NCBI GenBank assembly: GCA_947458455.1
Contig: CANGYJ010000007.1
Location: 1 to 64,000, forward strand
Direction: 5' to 3'
DNA length: 64,000 nt
Source: Verrucomicrobiaceae bacterium
Lineage (GTDB): Bacteria; Verrucomicrobiota; Verrucomicrobiia; Verrucomicrobiales; Verrucomicrobiaceae
The position numbers and the translations under genes are program-made. Shown here one piece after another: positions 33,114 through 42,649 of this stretch; position 1 is the stretch's first letter, and every line of letters begins with the position of its first letter. Below the pieces are notes generated by a model, which saw nothing but the letters and a program-made list of their open reading frames with translations, was not told where the DNA came from and made no database searches.

Positions 33114-35960
33114 TCACTCCTTGGTGATGGTTTCGTCGAGGTTGATCAACGTGCTGGCGACGGTGGTGTAGGCAGCGAGTTCAGCGGGGGGCAATTTGTC
33201 GTCCGTTTTGGCCTCGCCGAAGGTGAGAAGCTGTTTGGCAGCTTCTGCGTCTTTCGTGAAGTCTTTGATGGATCGCTCCACAGCGGCGGCGAGGACTTGG
33301 AGTTCTTGTTGGCTCGGTTTTCGTCCGAGAAGCAGATGAAAACCATGCGTGAGGCGGGATTCGATACTCGCGCCGCCTTCCTGGATCATGCGTTGCGCAA
33401 GGAATCGGGCAGCTTCGACATAGGTGGGATCATTCTGCAGGTTGAGGGCTTGCAGCGGTGTGTTCGAGCGTGAACGGCGGAGCGCGCAGGTCTCGCGGAA
33501 AGGAGCATCAAAGAGCAGCATGCCAGGATGCGGCACGCTGCGCTTCCAGTAGGTGTAGAGGCTGCGGCGGTGCAGATCGTCGCCGCTGCCTTGCTGGTAG
33601 GTGGCCTTGGGATTGTCACGCTGCGCCACGACCTGCTCATAAAGGCCGGGCGGATGATACGGCTTCACGCTTGGGCCGCCGATTTTCTCCACGAGCAACC
33701 CGCTGGCGGCCAGAGCTTGATCGCGAATGACTTCCGCGCTCAGGCGATGACGCGGACCGCGGGAGAGCCAGGTATTCATCGGGTCCAATTGAGCATTACG
33801 AACCGAGAACCGAGAACTCTGCTGATACGTCTCGCTGGTCACGATCATCTTCACGAGCTTCTTCACATCCCAGCCGCTCTCTTGAAACGTCACCGCGAGC
33901 CAGTCGAGCAGCTCGGGATGACTTGGTTGTTCACCTTGAGAGCCAAAATCCTCGCTGGTGCGCACGAGGCCGGTACCGAAGAAATGCTGCCAGAAGCGGT
34001 TCACGATCACGCGGGCGGTGAGCGGGTTCTCGCGGCTCACGAGCCACTTCGCGAGGCCGAGCCGGTTGCGCGGCAGATCGGCGGCGAGGGCGGGCAAGAC
34101 CGCTGGCGTGGCGGCAATTACCTTTTCGCCCGGCTTGTCATAAGCGCCGCGCATCAGGATGAACGTGGGGCGCATCTCCTTCTGCTCCTCCATGACCAGC
34201 GTGGTGGGAATCTCCGCCTCCGCAGCAGCGATCTGCTTCTTCAAAGAGGCAGCTTCTTCACTCAGGCGACGATGCTCAGGCATTTGCGAAAGCCGGAAGT
34301 CCGCGAGCTGCTTGCGCTCGGCAGCGTTTCGTTTCGCATGCTCCTTTTGCGCAATGGTGACGATGCTCGCTGGGGCGACGACATCGGTTGGAGTCGTGGT
34401 GGCAAAGAGACGCCACTGCGAAGGTCCGCCGGCATTTTCGACTCCGATCGTGATTTCCACCTCAGGGCCTTCGAGAGGCTTTTCGAACTCAAAAAGAGCC
34501 TGCACCGGCTTATTTGGTGCCACCGAGAGCACAGAGCGAGTTTTGCGATCATTGTCGAGCACGCTGGCGTGCGTGGCGTCGATGGGATGCAGCTTCGTTT
34601 TGCCCATTTTGAGCTCGCTCCATTGAAAACTGGCCGAGGGAGCCGTGGTGGAGCATTCGAGGCGCAGGGCGGTGATTTTGCCCGCTGGCAGCTTGGCCTT
34701 GATCACAATGTTGTTCGCCCGCGTTTCCTGCGGACCGATCAAAACGGCCTTGTCGGTGATTTGCGGCGGATTGTCACCACCCGTGGCTTTTTGCGGCTCC
34801 AGCGGCTGCCAGTCGATCTTCGTCGCGACGAGCTTTTTCGCCCAAGGCTCCAGATCGCCCGCCGCGAGGCCTCTGAGCTTGTCCTCGACGGGTTTGAGTT
34901 TCGCATTCAGCGCGGTGATCTTGGCCTCAAGCTCCGGCGCGGGCAGTTTGACGAAGGGCGGTGCGTTGGTGCGGACGGGATTACCGTAAATGCCGACGCC
35001 CTTCTCTGGCACGTTGTGGAAGAAGGCCTTCATCGCGTAGAAGTCGCGCTGCGCGAAGGGATCGAACTTGTGATCGTGGCAGCGACAGCAGTTGAAGGTC
35101 TGTCCCATCCACACGGCGGCAGTCGTCTCCACGCGATCAGCAGTGTATTCGGCGAGGAACTCCTCCGCGATGATGCCGCCCTCCTCGTTCAGCATGTGAT
35201 TGCGATGAAAGCCGGTGGCGATCTTTTGATCGAGCGTGGCATTCGGCAGCAAATCCCCCGCAAGCTGCTCAATGGTGAACTGATCGAAAGGCAGGTTTGT
35301 ATTGAAGGCCTTGATCACCCAATCCCGCCAAGGCCACAGCTCGCGGTCACGATCCACCTGGTAGCCGTTCGTATCCGCAAACCGCGCCGCATCCAGCCAA
35401 CCGACCGCCATGTGCTCGCCGTAGTGCGGTGATTGCAGCAACTGGTCAATGAAGTCATTCAGGTCGTCATCGTCGGATGCCTTCGGCGGCAAGCCGGTGA
35501 GATCCAAAGCGATCCGCCTCATTAGCGTCTCCCGTGAAGCCTTCGGCGCAGGCTGAAGCCCGTGCTTCTTCAATTCCGCCCGAATGAAGTCGTCGATGGA
35601 CTTGCCCGCCTTCGATTTCACCGGCGGCACGAAGGCCCAATGCGGCTCATACTTCGCTCCTTCGGCGATCCATTGCTTCAGCGTGTCCTTTTGCTTCGCC
35701 GAGAGTTTCTTGTGCGACTCCGCCGGAGGCATCAGATCATCGGCATCGGTGGTGTGGATGCGCTCGATCAATGTCTGCGGCCCCAGCTTGATCAGTTCCT
35801 CGCGCACATCGAGGCGTAGATCGCCCTTGCGGTTGTTTTTGTCCGGCCCGTGGCAGTAGAAGCAGTTGTCACTGAGGATCGGGCGGATGTCGCGGTTGAA
35901 CGACAACTCCGCCGCGCCAGCCAGCGTGGTGAATGAGAGTAAGCAAAGACGAAAAAGCAT
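33114..35960 (-). CDS. PSCyt1/DUF1549/DUF1553 protein (PSD1 cytochrome), copy 1
   Basis: 948 residues. Short leader, then a PSCyt1 haem motif CFYCH at 33-37, the DUF1549 domain ([49 protein letters not shown]), a central beta domain, and C-terminal DUF1553 ([42 protein letters not shown]). This is a large secreted cytochrome. At about residue 715 the expected TYRQSS region is followed by an extra RFSVRNAQ encoded by a GAACCGAG repeat (33799-33819). The gene ends four bases before its DUF1501 partner. Confidence 0.9.
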   Translation of the reverse strand: MLFRLCLLSFTTLAGAAELSFNRDIRPILSDNCFYCHGPDKNNRKGDLRLDVREELIKLGPQTLIERIHTTDADDLMPPAESHKKLSAKQKDTLKQWIAEGAKYEPHWAFVPPVKSKAGKSIDDFIRAELKKHGLQPAPKASRETLMRRIALDLTGLPPKASDDDDLNDFIDQLLQSPHYGEHMAVGWLDAARFADTNGYQVDRDRELWPWRDWVIKAFNTNLPFDQFTIEQLAGDLLPNATLDQKIATGFHRNHMLNEEGGIIAEEFLAEYTADRVETTAAVWMGQTFNCCRCHDHKFDPFAQRDFYAMKAFFHNVPEKGVGIYGNPVRTNAPPFVKLPAPELEAKITALNAKLKPVEDKLRGLAAGDLEPWAKKLVATKIDWQPLEPQKATGGDNPPQITDKAVLIGPQETRANNIVIKAKLPAGKITALRLECSTTAPSASFQWSELKMGKTKLHPIDATHASVLDNDRKTRSVLSVAPNKPVQALFEFEKPLEGPEVEITIGVENAGGPSQWRLFATTTPTDVVAPASIVTIAQKEHAKRNAAERKQLADFRLSQMPEHRRLSEEAASLKKQIAAAEAEIPTTLVMEEQKEMRPTFILMRGAYDKPGEKVIAATPAVLPALAADLPRNRLGLAKWLVSRENPLTARVIVNRFWQHFFGTGLVRTSEDFGSQGEQPSHPELLDWLAVTFQESGWDVKKLVKMIVTSETYQQSSRFSVRNAQLDPMNTWLSRGPRHRLSAEVIRDQALAASGLLVEKIGGPSVKPYHPPGLYEQVVAQRDNPKATYQQGSGDDLHRRSLYTYWKRSVPHPGMLLFDAPFRETCALRRSRSNTPLQALNLQNDPTYVEAARFLAQRMIQEGGASIESRLTHGFHLLLGRKPSQQELQVLAAAVERSIKDFTKDAEAAKQLLTFGEAKTDDKLPPAELAAYTTVASTLINLDETITKE
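33799..33819. repeat. GAACCGAGAACCGAG word repeat inside PSD1 copy 1
   Basis: A 21 bp stretch with two copies of GAACCGAG, in frame within the coding region. It encodes the Ser/Phe/Arg residues of SRFSVRN just after the SETYQQSS motif. The paralogue has a different inserted repeat (REP pair) at the equivalent place. Confidence 0.65.
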
Positions 35961-35989
35961 CTCCCGTCATACGCGGCGCGGCAGCCAGC

Positions 35990-37423
35990 TCATGCCACCA
36001 AATCGTGGATCACATGCCCGTGGACATCCGTGAGACGGCGGTCGATGCCGTTGTGACGGACGGTCAGCTTTTCGTGATCGATGCCGAGCAGGTGCATCAT
36101 CGTGGCGTGGATGTTGTAGCAGGTCGTGGGATTGGCGCGGTCGAGCGGCTTGTAGCCCCACTGATCGCTCTCGCCTGCTGTGATGCCGCCTTTGATGCCA
36201 CCGCCGCAGAGCCAGTTGGTGAAGACATACGGATTGTGGTCGCGACCCTTGCCGCCCTGCGTGCTCGGCATGCGGCCAAACTCCGTCGTCCATAAAATGA
36301 TCGTCTCATCGAGCAGACCGCGCTGTTTCAAATCGAGAATCAGCGCTGAAACGGCCTTCGCCATGCCCCAGGCCAGCGGACCGTGGTCACGCTCGACATC
36401 TTCATGGCTGTCCCAGTTCCGACGCGGAAAACCGTTGTCGTTACCACTCCAGATTTGCACAAAGCGCACGCCGCGTTCGAGCAAGCGCCGCGCCGCGAGA
36501 CATTTGCGGCCCATGTAATCGGCCTCTTCTTCGGGATTGATTTCCGTGGGCCACACTTTGCGATGCTCCTGGATGCCATACATGGCCTTCATCGCGTCGG
36601 ATTCCTTCGAGATGTCGAGAGCCTCCGGCGCGGCGAGCTGCATCTTCGCGGCCAGTTCATAGCTCTGGATGCGGCTTTCGAGTCGCGAGTCTTCTTCACG
36701 CAGAGATGCGTGTTTTCGGTTCAACTGCTCCAAAAGGTCGAAACCGCCGCGATCCGATCTCGCGCTGATGTAGCGGCCGTTTTTGTGCGGAAAGAGATCG
36801 GCGATGGGTGTCTCCGCGCCGGGATAAATGATCGTCCCCGCATGTTGCGAGGGCAAAAAAGCGCTGTCCCAGTTCTTCGGGCCGTTGGAAGCAAAACCGC
36901 GATGATCCGGCAGCACGACAAAAGTGGGCAAATTGTCGCTGATCGAACCCAGCGCATAGCTCACCCAGCAGCCCATGCCGGGAAAGCCGGGCAAGTTGAA
37001 GCCCGTGGCCTGCAGCAGTGTGCCCTGGGAATGCACGCCGGTTTTGCCGACCATGTTGTGCACGAAGGCCATGTCATCGGCACAGGCCCCGAGTGGCGCG
37101 ACGGCCTCGCTGAGCATCTTGCCACTCTGTCCGTAGGCTTTGAAGTCCCACACCGGCTTCTTCCACGGCCCGAGCCCGTTTTGAAAAGCCTCCACCGTCT
37201 CGCCGAAGTTCGACTCCTCGCCGTGATGCTTGATCAGCGCGGGTTTGAAATCAAAGAGGTCGATGTGGCTCGCCGCGCCGCCCATGAAGAGCTGCACGAC
37301 ACGTTTCGCCTTCGGCGCAATGACCTGCGAGCGATGCTGTGTTTCCGCCGCCTGCATCGAGGCAAAGGCGAGCGAGCCAAAACCTTGTCCGGCGGTCTGT
37401 AAAAGCTGGCGGCGGGTGAGCAT
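35990..37423 (-). CDS. DUF1501 family protein
   Basis: 477 residues starting MLTRRQLLQTAGQGFGSLAF, a twin-arginine-type leader. RVVQLFMGGAASHIDLFDFKP, PTFVVLPDHRGFASNG, AFLPSQHAGTII and TTEFGRMPSTQGGKGRDHNPY define the family. It begins two bases after the PSD1 gene ends and ends 29 bases before the next PSD1 start, so the four genes are tightly packed. The most similar neighbour by eye is the 31706 copy, though many positions differ. Confidence 0.9.
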   Translation of the reverse strand: MLTRRQLLQTAGQGFGSLAFASMQAAETQHRSQVIAPKAKRVVQLFMGGAASHIDLFDFKPALIKHHGEESNFGETVEAFQNGLGPWKKPVWDFKAYGQSGKMLSEAVAPLGACADDMAFVHNMVGKTGVHSQGTLLQATGFNLPGFPGMGCWVSYALGSISDNLPTFVVLPDHRGFASNGPKNWDSAFLPSQHAGTIIYPGAETPIADLFPHKNGRYISARSDRGGFDLLEQLNRKHASLREEDSRLESRIQSYELAAKMQLAAPEALDISKESDAMKAMYGIQEHRKVWPTEINPEEEADYMGRKCLAARRLLERGVRFVQIWSGNDNGFPRRNWDSHEDVERDHGPLAWGMAKAVSALILDLKQRGLLDETIILWTTEFGRMPSTQGGKGRDHNPYVFTNWLCGGGIKGGITAGESDQWGYKPLDRANPTTCYNIHATMMHLLGIDHEKLTVRHNGIDRRLTDVHGHVIHDLVA

Positions 37424-37425
37424 GG

Positions 37426-40332
37426 CTAGTCGATGAAGGTGAATTCGTTCAGGTTCAAAATCACGCGGCAGGCGTTTTCGAGGCCTTCACGTTTCGTATA
37501 ATCTTCCAGGGCGGCGAGTTCGTCGGACTTCGGTTCGCGGGCGAGGGCGAGCTGGAAGGCGCGTTTCACGCTGCCAGCATGTGCGGCAAAGTGTTTTGCC
37601 ATGGTGACGGTGAGGCCGTTGTTCATCATGGCGAGGGCTTGTAGCGGGCTGAGGGATTCGTTGCGCTTGTCCACCCGCATGGAGGGATCGGCGCAATCGA
37701 GCACGGTCATGAAGGGCTGCTGCTGGCTGCGCACGATGAAGCGGTAAATGCTGCGGCGGTGACTCTTCGGGTCCTCGGGATCGTGCAGGTGGTATTCGTA
37801 GTGCGGGGAGTGCTGCGGCTTGTCGATGACGAAGTCCTGAAAGCTTGGCCCGCCCATCGTGAGGTTGAGTTTGCCACTGACGGCGAGGATGGAATCGCGT
37901 ATGGCCTCGGCGTCGAGCTTGCGGCGGGTTTGGTGGGAGAGGAAGATGTTGTTGGCGTCTTCGGTTTGTAGTTCGGGCTTTAGCCCGTCCGGACGGCCTG
38001 AAGGCCGAACTACGAACTCAGAGCTCTGCCGATACGTCTCGCTCATCACGATGAGCTTGTGCAGCTTCTTCAGACTACCACCCATGTCATCGCGGAAGGT
38101 CAGCGCCAGCCAGTCGAGCAGTTCGGGATGGCTGGGCTTCGCACCCATGCGGCCGAAGTCGTTGGCGGTTTCGACGAGGCCGCGGCCGAAGTGATGCTGC
38201 CACACGCGGTTTACGATGCTGCGCCAGGTGAGCGCGTTGTTTGGATGCGTGATCCACTTGGCCAAAGCGGCACGCCGGGCGTCTTCATTCTGGCTGTGAA
38301 GTTCAAAAGGAATGTCGAAGAGACCAGCGAGCGCCTGGATCGTGTTTGGCCCGACCTCCTGCGCGGGTTGTTTCATGTCGCCACGCTTGAGCACTTGGAT
38401 CGTTCGGGGCACACCATGCGTGCCTTTGAAAGCGCCGCTGCCGTAGTGAACGGCTCCGGCATAGACTTTCTGCGGCGCGGGCAATATCGGCAGGGCATCT
38501 CGTTGATTGCGGGCTTCACGCAGTTTCGTTTTCGTGGCCTCATCCGCCTGCGCGAGCATGAGGGCATCGCGTTCGCGGATGAGCTTCCGTTTGTCCTCCT
38601 CGCTGCGGCTTTCGGGGGCGATGCCATCGGTGAGATTGGCTTTTCGCCAGCGCGGCGCGGCCTCGATGCTGTCGAGCGAGGTCACGGGACGGCCTGCAGC
38701 CAGATTCGGGCCGGTTTTGCTGTCATAGACCTCCATCTCGGCGAGCGCGAAGATGTAGTCGTTGCTCCGTTTGGCGAGCTTCACCGCAGTGACACGCACA
38801 AAGCGACCCGTGACGCCGTCATCGCCTGCGGTGCCGCTTTCAAAAGGCTTCAGGCCGGGATTGGCGAAATCATTCATGAAGGTGGCGTCGTGCTTCCGCC
38901 ACACGAGTGTGACGCCGGTTTGGAAGGTGGGATCATCGCTGACCTCGATTTTGAATCGCACCGGGAAGCCGAAACCACCGCCGATCTTGCCAAAGTCGTC
39001 GTAACAGGGCTTCAGCACGATGCGCTCGACCTGCACGCTCTTGCCGAGATCGACCTGCACCCACTTCACGGCATCCTGCGAGGGCGAAATGGCGCTGTGA
39101 TAGCCGAAATCCGGTTTCGCATTCGGATTCGTACCTTTCTCCGCCGCGCCGTCGATGCGCTTGCTGAGCGCGGTGTAGGCTGCACCGGCTTTTTTCTTCA
39201 AAGGCTCCTCCAAGGCCGCGATGGTGTCCGTGATCTGCTTCTTCTGCTTTTGAAGCGCGGCGAACTTCTGCATCGACGCGTCATCCGTGTAGTAATCGAC
39301 GTCGGTGCGGTCGATGCCGGCGAAGACGGCGTGCAGCGAGTAGTAGTCCTCCTGCGAGATGGGATCGAATTTGTGATAGTGGCACTGCGCACACTGCACG
39401 GTGAGGCTGCACACGGTGCCGATGGCGTTTTGCACCATGTCATCGCGATCGAGATGCCGGGCGATTTTGCCATCGAGCTTCGTCTCCGGCACCTCCGCAT
39501 GGCCGATGTAATCCCACGGCCCTGCGGCGATGAACCCAAGCGCCGTAATGCCATCCACCGTGCCCGGATAGAGCGCATCTCCGGCGATCTGCTCCTCGAT
39601 GAAGCGGGCGTAGGGTTTGTCGCTGTTCAGCGCCCGGATGACGTAGTCGCGGTAAGGCCAAGCATTCAGGCGCGGCTTGTCTTTGTCGTAGCCGTGGGTT
39701 TCGCCGTAATGCACGGCATCCAGCCAGTGCCGCGCCCAGCGCTCGCCGTAGCGGGGCGAGGCGAGGAGCATGTCCACGAGAGCTTCATACTTCTGATCGG
39801 TCAGATCAGTCAGATCGGACGGATCAGGCGGCAGGCCCGTGAGATCGAAGTAGAGGCGGCGGATCAGCGTGCGGGCATCGGCGCGTGGAGCGGGCGTGAG
39901 GCCTTGTTCCTTCAGCTTTTCGTGAATGAAGGCATCCACGCCTTGGCCTTGGGGTTTGGAGAGAGGTTTGAAGGCCCACCAGTCCGTTTTGTCCTCCAGC
40001 TTCGCCACATCCACGCCATCGGGCCAGTTTGCGCCGTCGTCGATCCAGCGTTTCAGCGTATCGAGCTCCGCGGGGCTCAGTTTCGACTTCGGCGGCATGG
40101 GCGTGTCTTTTTCCAAGCCGCTGACGAAACGGAAAAGCTGGCTTTCCGCGCTCTTCCCCGGCGTGATGTGCTTCAAAGCCACCGCCTTGATATCGAGCCT
40201 GTAATCGTTCTTCTGTTTTTCAGCGCCGTGGCACTCGTAGCAGTGCTTTTCGAAGATCGGCTGCACTTCGCGCACGAAATCCACCGCGAGGGCGGGCGTG
40301 GTGCAGGCGATGAGGAGGCAAATAGGACGCAT
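37426..40332 (-). CDS. PSCyt1/DUF1549/DUF1553 protein (PSD1 cytochrome), copy 2
   Basis: 968 residues. A short leader precedes the haem motif CYECH at 31-35. DUF1549 (VDAFIHEKLKEQGL, YFDLTGLPP, RYGERWARHWLDAVHYGETHGYD) follows, then a discoidin-like stretch (VKWVQVDLGKSVQVERIVL, FALAEMEVYDSKTGPNLAAG), then DUF1553 (TWRSIVNRVWQHHFGRGLVETANDFGRMG). Near residue 774 an insertion after SETYRQSS encodes EFVVRPSGRPDGLKPELQ; it consists of the paired GTAG-type REP element at 37968-38013. Despite the insertion the frame is kept. Confidence 0.9.
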   Translation of the reverse strand: MRPICLLIACTTPALAVDFVREVQPIFEKHCYECHGAEKQKNDYRLDIKAVALKHITPGKSAESQLFRFVSGLEKDTPMPPKSKLSPAELDTLKRWIDDGANWPDGVDVAKLEDKTDWWAFKPLSKPQGQGVDAFIHEKLKEQGLTPAPRADARTLIRRLYFDLTGLPPDPSDLTDLTDQKYEALVDMLLASPRYGERWARHWLDAVHYGETHGYDKDKPRLNAWPYRDYVIRALNSDKPYARFIEEQIAGDALYPGTVDGITALGFIAAGPWDYIGHAEVPETKLDGKIARHLDRDDMVQNAIGTVCSLTVQCAQCHYHKFDPISQEDYYSLHAVFAGIDRTDVDYYTDDASMQKFAALQKQKKQITDTIAALEEPLKKKAGAAYTALSKRIDGAAEKGTNPNAKPDFGYHSAISPSQDAVKWVQVDLGKSVQVERIVLKPCYDDFGKIGGGFGFPVRFKIEVSDDPTFQTGVTLVWRKHDATFMNDFANPGLKPFESGTAGDDGVTGRFVRVTAVKLAKRSNDYIFALAEMEVYDSKTGPNLAAGRPVTSLDSIEAAPRWRKANLTDGIAPESRSEEDKRKLIRERDALMLAQADEATKTKLREARNQRDALPILPAPQKVYAGAVHYGSGAFKGTHGVPRTIQVLKRGDMKQPAQEVGPNTIQALAGLFDIPFELHSQNEDARRAALAKWITHPNNALTWRSIVNRVWQHHFGRGLVETANDFGRMGAKPSHPELLDWLALTFRDDMGGSLKKLHKLIVMSETYRQSSEFVVRPSGRPDGLKPELQTEDANNIFLSHQTRRKLDAEAIRDSILAVSGKLNLTMGGPSFQDFVIDKPQHSPHYEYHLHDPEDPKSHRRSIYRFIVRSQQQPFMTVLDCADPSMRVDKRNESLSPLQALAMMNNGLTVTMAKHFAAHAGSVKRAFQLALAREPKSDELAALEDYTKREGLENACRVILNLNEFTFID
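37968..38013. repeat. paired GTAG-type REP element inside PSD1 copy 2
   Basis: Two inverted arms: GTAG with TTCGGGCTTTAGCCCG and the complement of GTAG with TTCGGCCTTCAGGCCG, with GTCCGGAC in between. It matches the family of the element at 7144-7199. It lies inside an uninterrupted reading frame and therefore encodes part of the protein. Confidence 0.85.
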
Positions 40333-40421
40333 GATCTCTCATACGGCATCCGCAGCCTCATTTCATACGACGTTCATTCGATGGCGGCACCTTGCCGCTC
40401 ACCGGATCGCGACTATAGAAC

Positions 40422-41645
40422 GTGATGCCCTTCACCACCCTCGGTCTGTCGCCATCCCTCTTGAGCGCCGTCAGCCATTACATCACGCCGACGCCGGTGC
40501 AGGAGGCGGCCATTCCCGTGGTGCTGAAAGGGGGCGATGTGCTGGCCTCGGCGCAGACGGGTTCCGGCAAGACGATGGCCTTTGTGCTGCCGCTGCTGCA
40601 GCGGTGGCTCGCGGTCCGTCTGGAGAGGCCGCGCCGAGTTCACACCTTGATCCTGGTGCCCACGCGTGAGCTGGCGGCGCAGGTCACGGAGACGGTGCTG
40701 CGTTGCTCCGTGCATCTGCCGGAGCGGATCAAGGTCGTGAGTGCGATCGGCGGTGTCTCGATCAATCCGCAGATGATGGCGTTGCGTGGTGGCGCGGATT
40801 TTGTGATCGCCACGCCAGGCCGTTTGCTGGATCTGGTGGATCAAAATGCGCTGCATCTCGACCACATCGCCGCGCTGGTGCTCGATGAGGCGGATCGGAT
40901 GCTTGATCTGGGTTTCGCCGAGGAAGTGGCGCGGGTGCTGGCCCTGCTGCCGAAGCGTCGGCAAAACCTGCTCTTCTCCGCCACGTTTCCTGAGGCGATC
41001 GAATCGTTAGCCCAAAAACTGCTGCGCGAGCCCACACGCATCGAGATCGACTCAGCGCCCACGGAGATGCCCGTCATCGAGCAACGCGCCATCGAGGTGG
41101 ATGAACACAAGCGCACGCCGCTGCTGCGGCATTTGATCAAGACGGAGGGCTGGAAGCGTGTGCTGGTCTTTGTGGCCAAGCAATACTCCGCCGAGCATGT
41201 GGCGGACAAACTGCGGCGGAATGGGATCAGCGCCGTGGCGTTTCACGGCCAGCTCAGCCAGGGCGCACGCAGCCAGGCTTTGGCCGCCTTCAAAGACTCG
41301 CAAATCCAGGTGCTCGTGGCCACCGATCTCGCCGGACGCGGACTCGACATCGTGCAGCTCCCCGTGGTGGTGAACTACGACCTGCCACGCTCGGCATTCG
41401 ATTACACACACCGCATCGGCCGCACAGGCCGCGCCGGCGAGGCCGGCATCGCTGTGAGCTTCATCACCGCAGCGGCGCATGCGCATTTTTGCTTCATCGA
41501 AAAGCGCCACCATCTCACCATCCCTCGCGAGCACATCCCCAGCTTCGAGCCTCATGATGAAGCACCGACGCCGTCCAGCACCGGCGGCATCAAAGGCCAC
41601 CGCAAAAGCAAGAAGGACAAGCTGCGCGAGGCTGCCGCTCGATAG
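40422..41645 (+). CDS. DEAD-box RNA helicase
   Basis: 407 residues. Q motif region FTTLGLSPSLLSAVSHY with the downstream TPVQEAAIP; Walker A AQTGSGKT; PTRELAAQ; TPGRLLDL; DEAD box VLDEADRMLDLGF; motif III SATF; ARSQALAAFKD; and HRIGRTGRAGEAG. A short basic C-terminus (HRKSKKDKLREAAAR) suits RNA binding. It resembles the RhlE group and may act in ribosome assembly or mRNA decay. The gene is divergent from PSD1 copy 2 and convergent with the LysR gene. Confidence 0.93.
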   Translation: MMPFTTLGLSPSLLSAVSHYITPTPVQEAAIPVVLKGGDVLASAQTGSGKTMAFVLPLLQRWLAVRLERPRRVHTLILVPTRELAAQVTETVLRCSVHLPERIKVVSAIGGVSINPQMMALRGGADFVIATPGRLLDLVDQNALHLDHIAALVLDEADRMLDLGFAEEVARVLALLPKRRQNLLFSATFPEAIESLAQKLLREPTRIEIDSAPTEMPVIEQRAIEVDEHKRTPLLRHLIKTEGWKRVLVFVAKQYSAEHVADKLRRNGISAVAFHGQLSQGARSQALAAFKDSQIQVLVATDLAGRGLDIVQLPVVVNYDLPRSAFDYTHRIGRTGRAGEAGIAVSFITAAAHAHFCFIEKRHHLTIPREHIPSFEPHDEAPTPSSTGGIKGHRKSKKDKLREAAAR

Positions 41646-41651
41646 GACGGG

Positions 41652-42551
41652 TCACTCTGGCACCTTGACCGCTCGTTCCGCGATCAGCTCCGCCAGTGTG
41701 GCCAGCTCGGCACTTGGCTTCCCCTTCGGCTGAACCAGCAAAAGCTCTGTCTTCGGCACCGGCTCGGCCAGTTTCACGAAAACGCAGCCCGTGTGCGGCA
41801 GCTTCTGCGCATGCTCGGGCATCAAAGCGATGCCATCTCCCGACGCGACGCCCGCGAGCATCAGCGAGAGTGAATCGACCTCGCTCACGATCTGCGGATC
41901 AAAGCCCGCCGCCTTACAGATGCCGCGTAAAAACTCGCGCCGCCCCGGAAACACCGCGTCGCTGAGCGAGATGAAGGACTCGCGGGCCAGCGCGGCCAGT
42001 TTGAGCGTTTTCTTCGCCGTCAGTGAATGATCCTCCGGCAGAACCACGCCCATTTTATTGCGTGACAGCCTCCGCACGGCGAAAAGCTCACGATCCGCCT
42101 CCTCGATGTTGCCGAGGATGGCCGCGTCGAGTTCGTGACTGCGCAGACGGTCGAGCTGCGCACGCGGAGGCAGCTCAAAAAGGCTCACTCGAGCCTTCGG
42201 ATGCCGCTGGCGGAACTCCCGCATCGCCGGAGCCACCAGATCATCGAGAAAGATCGAGAGAAAGCCCAGCCGCAACGTGCGCGGCGCATCACCAAACCGC
42301 TCGCGAAGCTGCTGGGCGGAGGTTTCCGCATCGCAGATGATCTGGCGGGCCTTCGGCAGAAAAAACCGCCCCGCGTCCGTCAGCACGATGCGCTTCTTCA
42401 CGCGATCAAACAGCGCCACACCCAGCTCCGCCTCCAGCGCTGCGATTTGCCGACTCAGCGCCGGCTGCGTCACATGCAGCCTCTGCGCCGCGCGGGAAAT
42501 GCTCATGTCCTCCGCCGCAGCGGTGAAGTAGCGCAGTTGATGAAATTCCAT
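41652..42551 (-). CDS. LysR-family transcriptional regulator
   Basis: 299 residues. Winged helix-turn-helix at the N-terminus (ELRYFTAAAEDMSISRAAQRLHVTQPALSRQIAALEAELGVALFDR) and a periplasmic-binding-protein-like effector domain (LRLGFLSIFLDDLVAP, GIALMPEHAQK). It is divergent from the pirin gene 98 bp away and thus likely controls the pirin/DoxX/rhodanese-YceI/ene-reductase set, by family habit. An inverted repeat in the intergenic region (42581-42597) is a plausible binding site. Confidence 0.88.
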   Translation of the reverse strand: MEFHQLRYFTAAAEDMSISRAAQRLHVTQPALSRQIAALEAELGVALFDRVKKRIVLTDAGRFFLPKARQIICDAETSAQQLRERFGDAPRTLRLGFLSIFLDDLVAPAMREFRQRHPKARVSLFELPPRAQLDRLRSHELDAAILGNIEEADRELFAVRRLSRNKMGVVLPEDHSLTAKKTLKLAALARESFISLSDAVFPGRREFLRGICKAAGFDPQIVSEVDSLSLMLAGVASGDGIALMPEHAQKLPHTGCVFVKLAEPVPKTELLLVQPKGKPSAELATLAELIAERAVKVPE

Positions 42552-42580
42552 GCGGCATCTTGCTGCGGGACTTCATTACC

Positions 42581-42597
42581 GCAAGGCATGAACTTGC
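42581..42597. promoter_or_regulatory. candidate LysR operator, GCAAG-N7-CTTGC
   Basis: A 17 bp inverted repeat, GCAAG GCATGAA CTTGC, in the 98 bp between the divergent LysR and pirin genes. LysR proteins usually bind dyads of about 15 bp near their own promoter. An additional CTTGC lies just upstream, giving a possible second half-site. Support is by position and symmetry only. Confidence 0.35.
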
Positions 42598-42649
42598 TTC
42601 CGCATCGGCATTGGCTGAAGGCGCGGGGATGCGGAAATATCGTACCGTT

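Noticed and set aside
33528..35432. 634-codon plus-strand frame opposite PSD1 copy 1
   Set aside because: Antisense shadow; the minus-strand protein has haem and DUF motifs and this one has none.
38059..40425. 788-codon plus-strand frame opposite PSD1 copy 2
   Set aside because: Antisense shadow with low-complexity Arg/Ala-rich composition.
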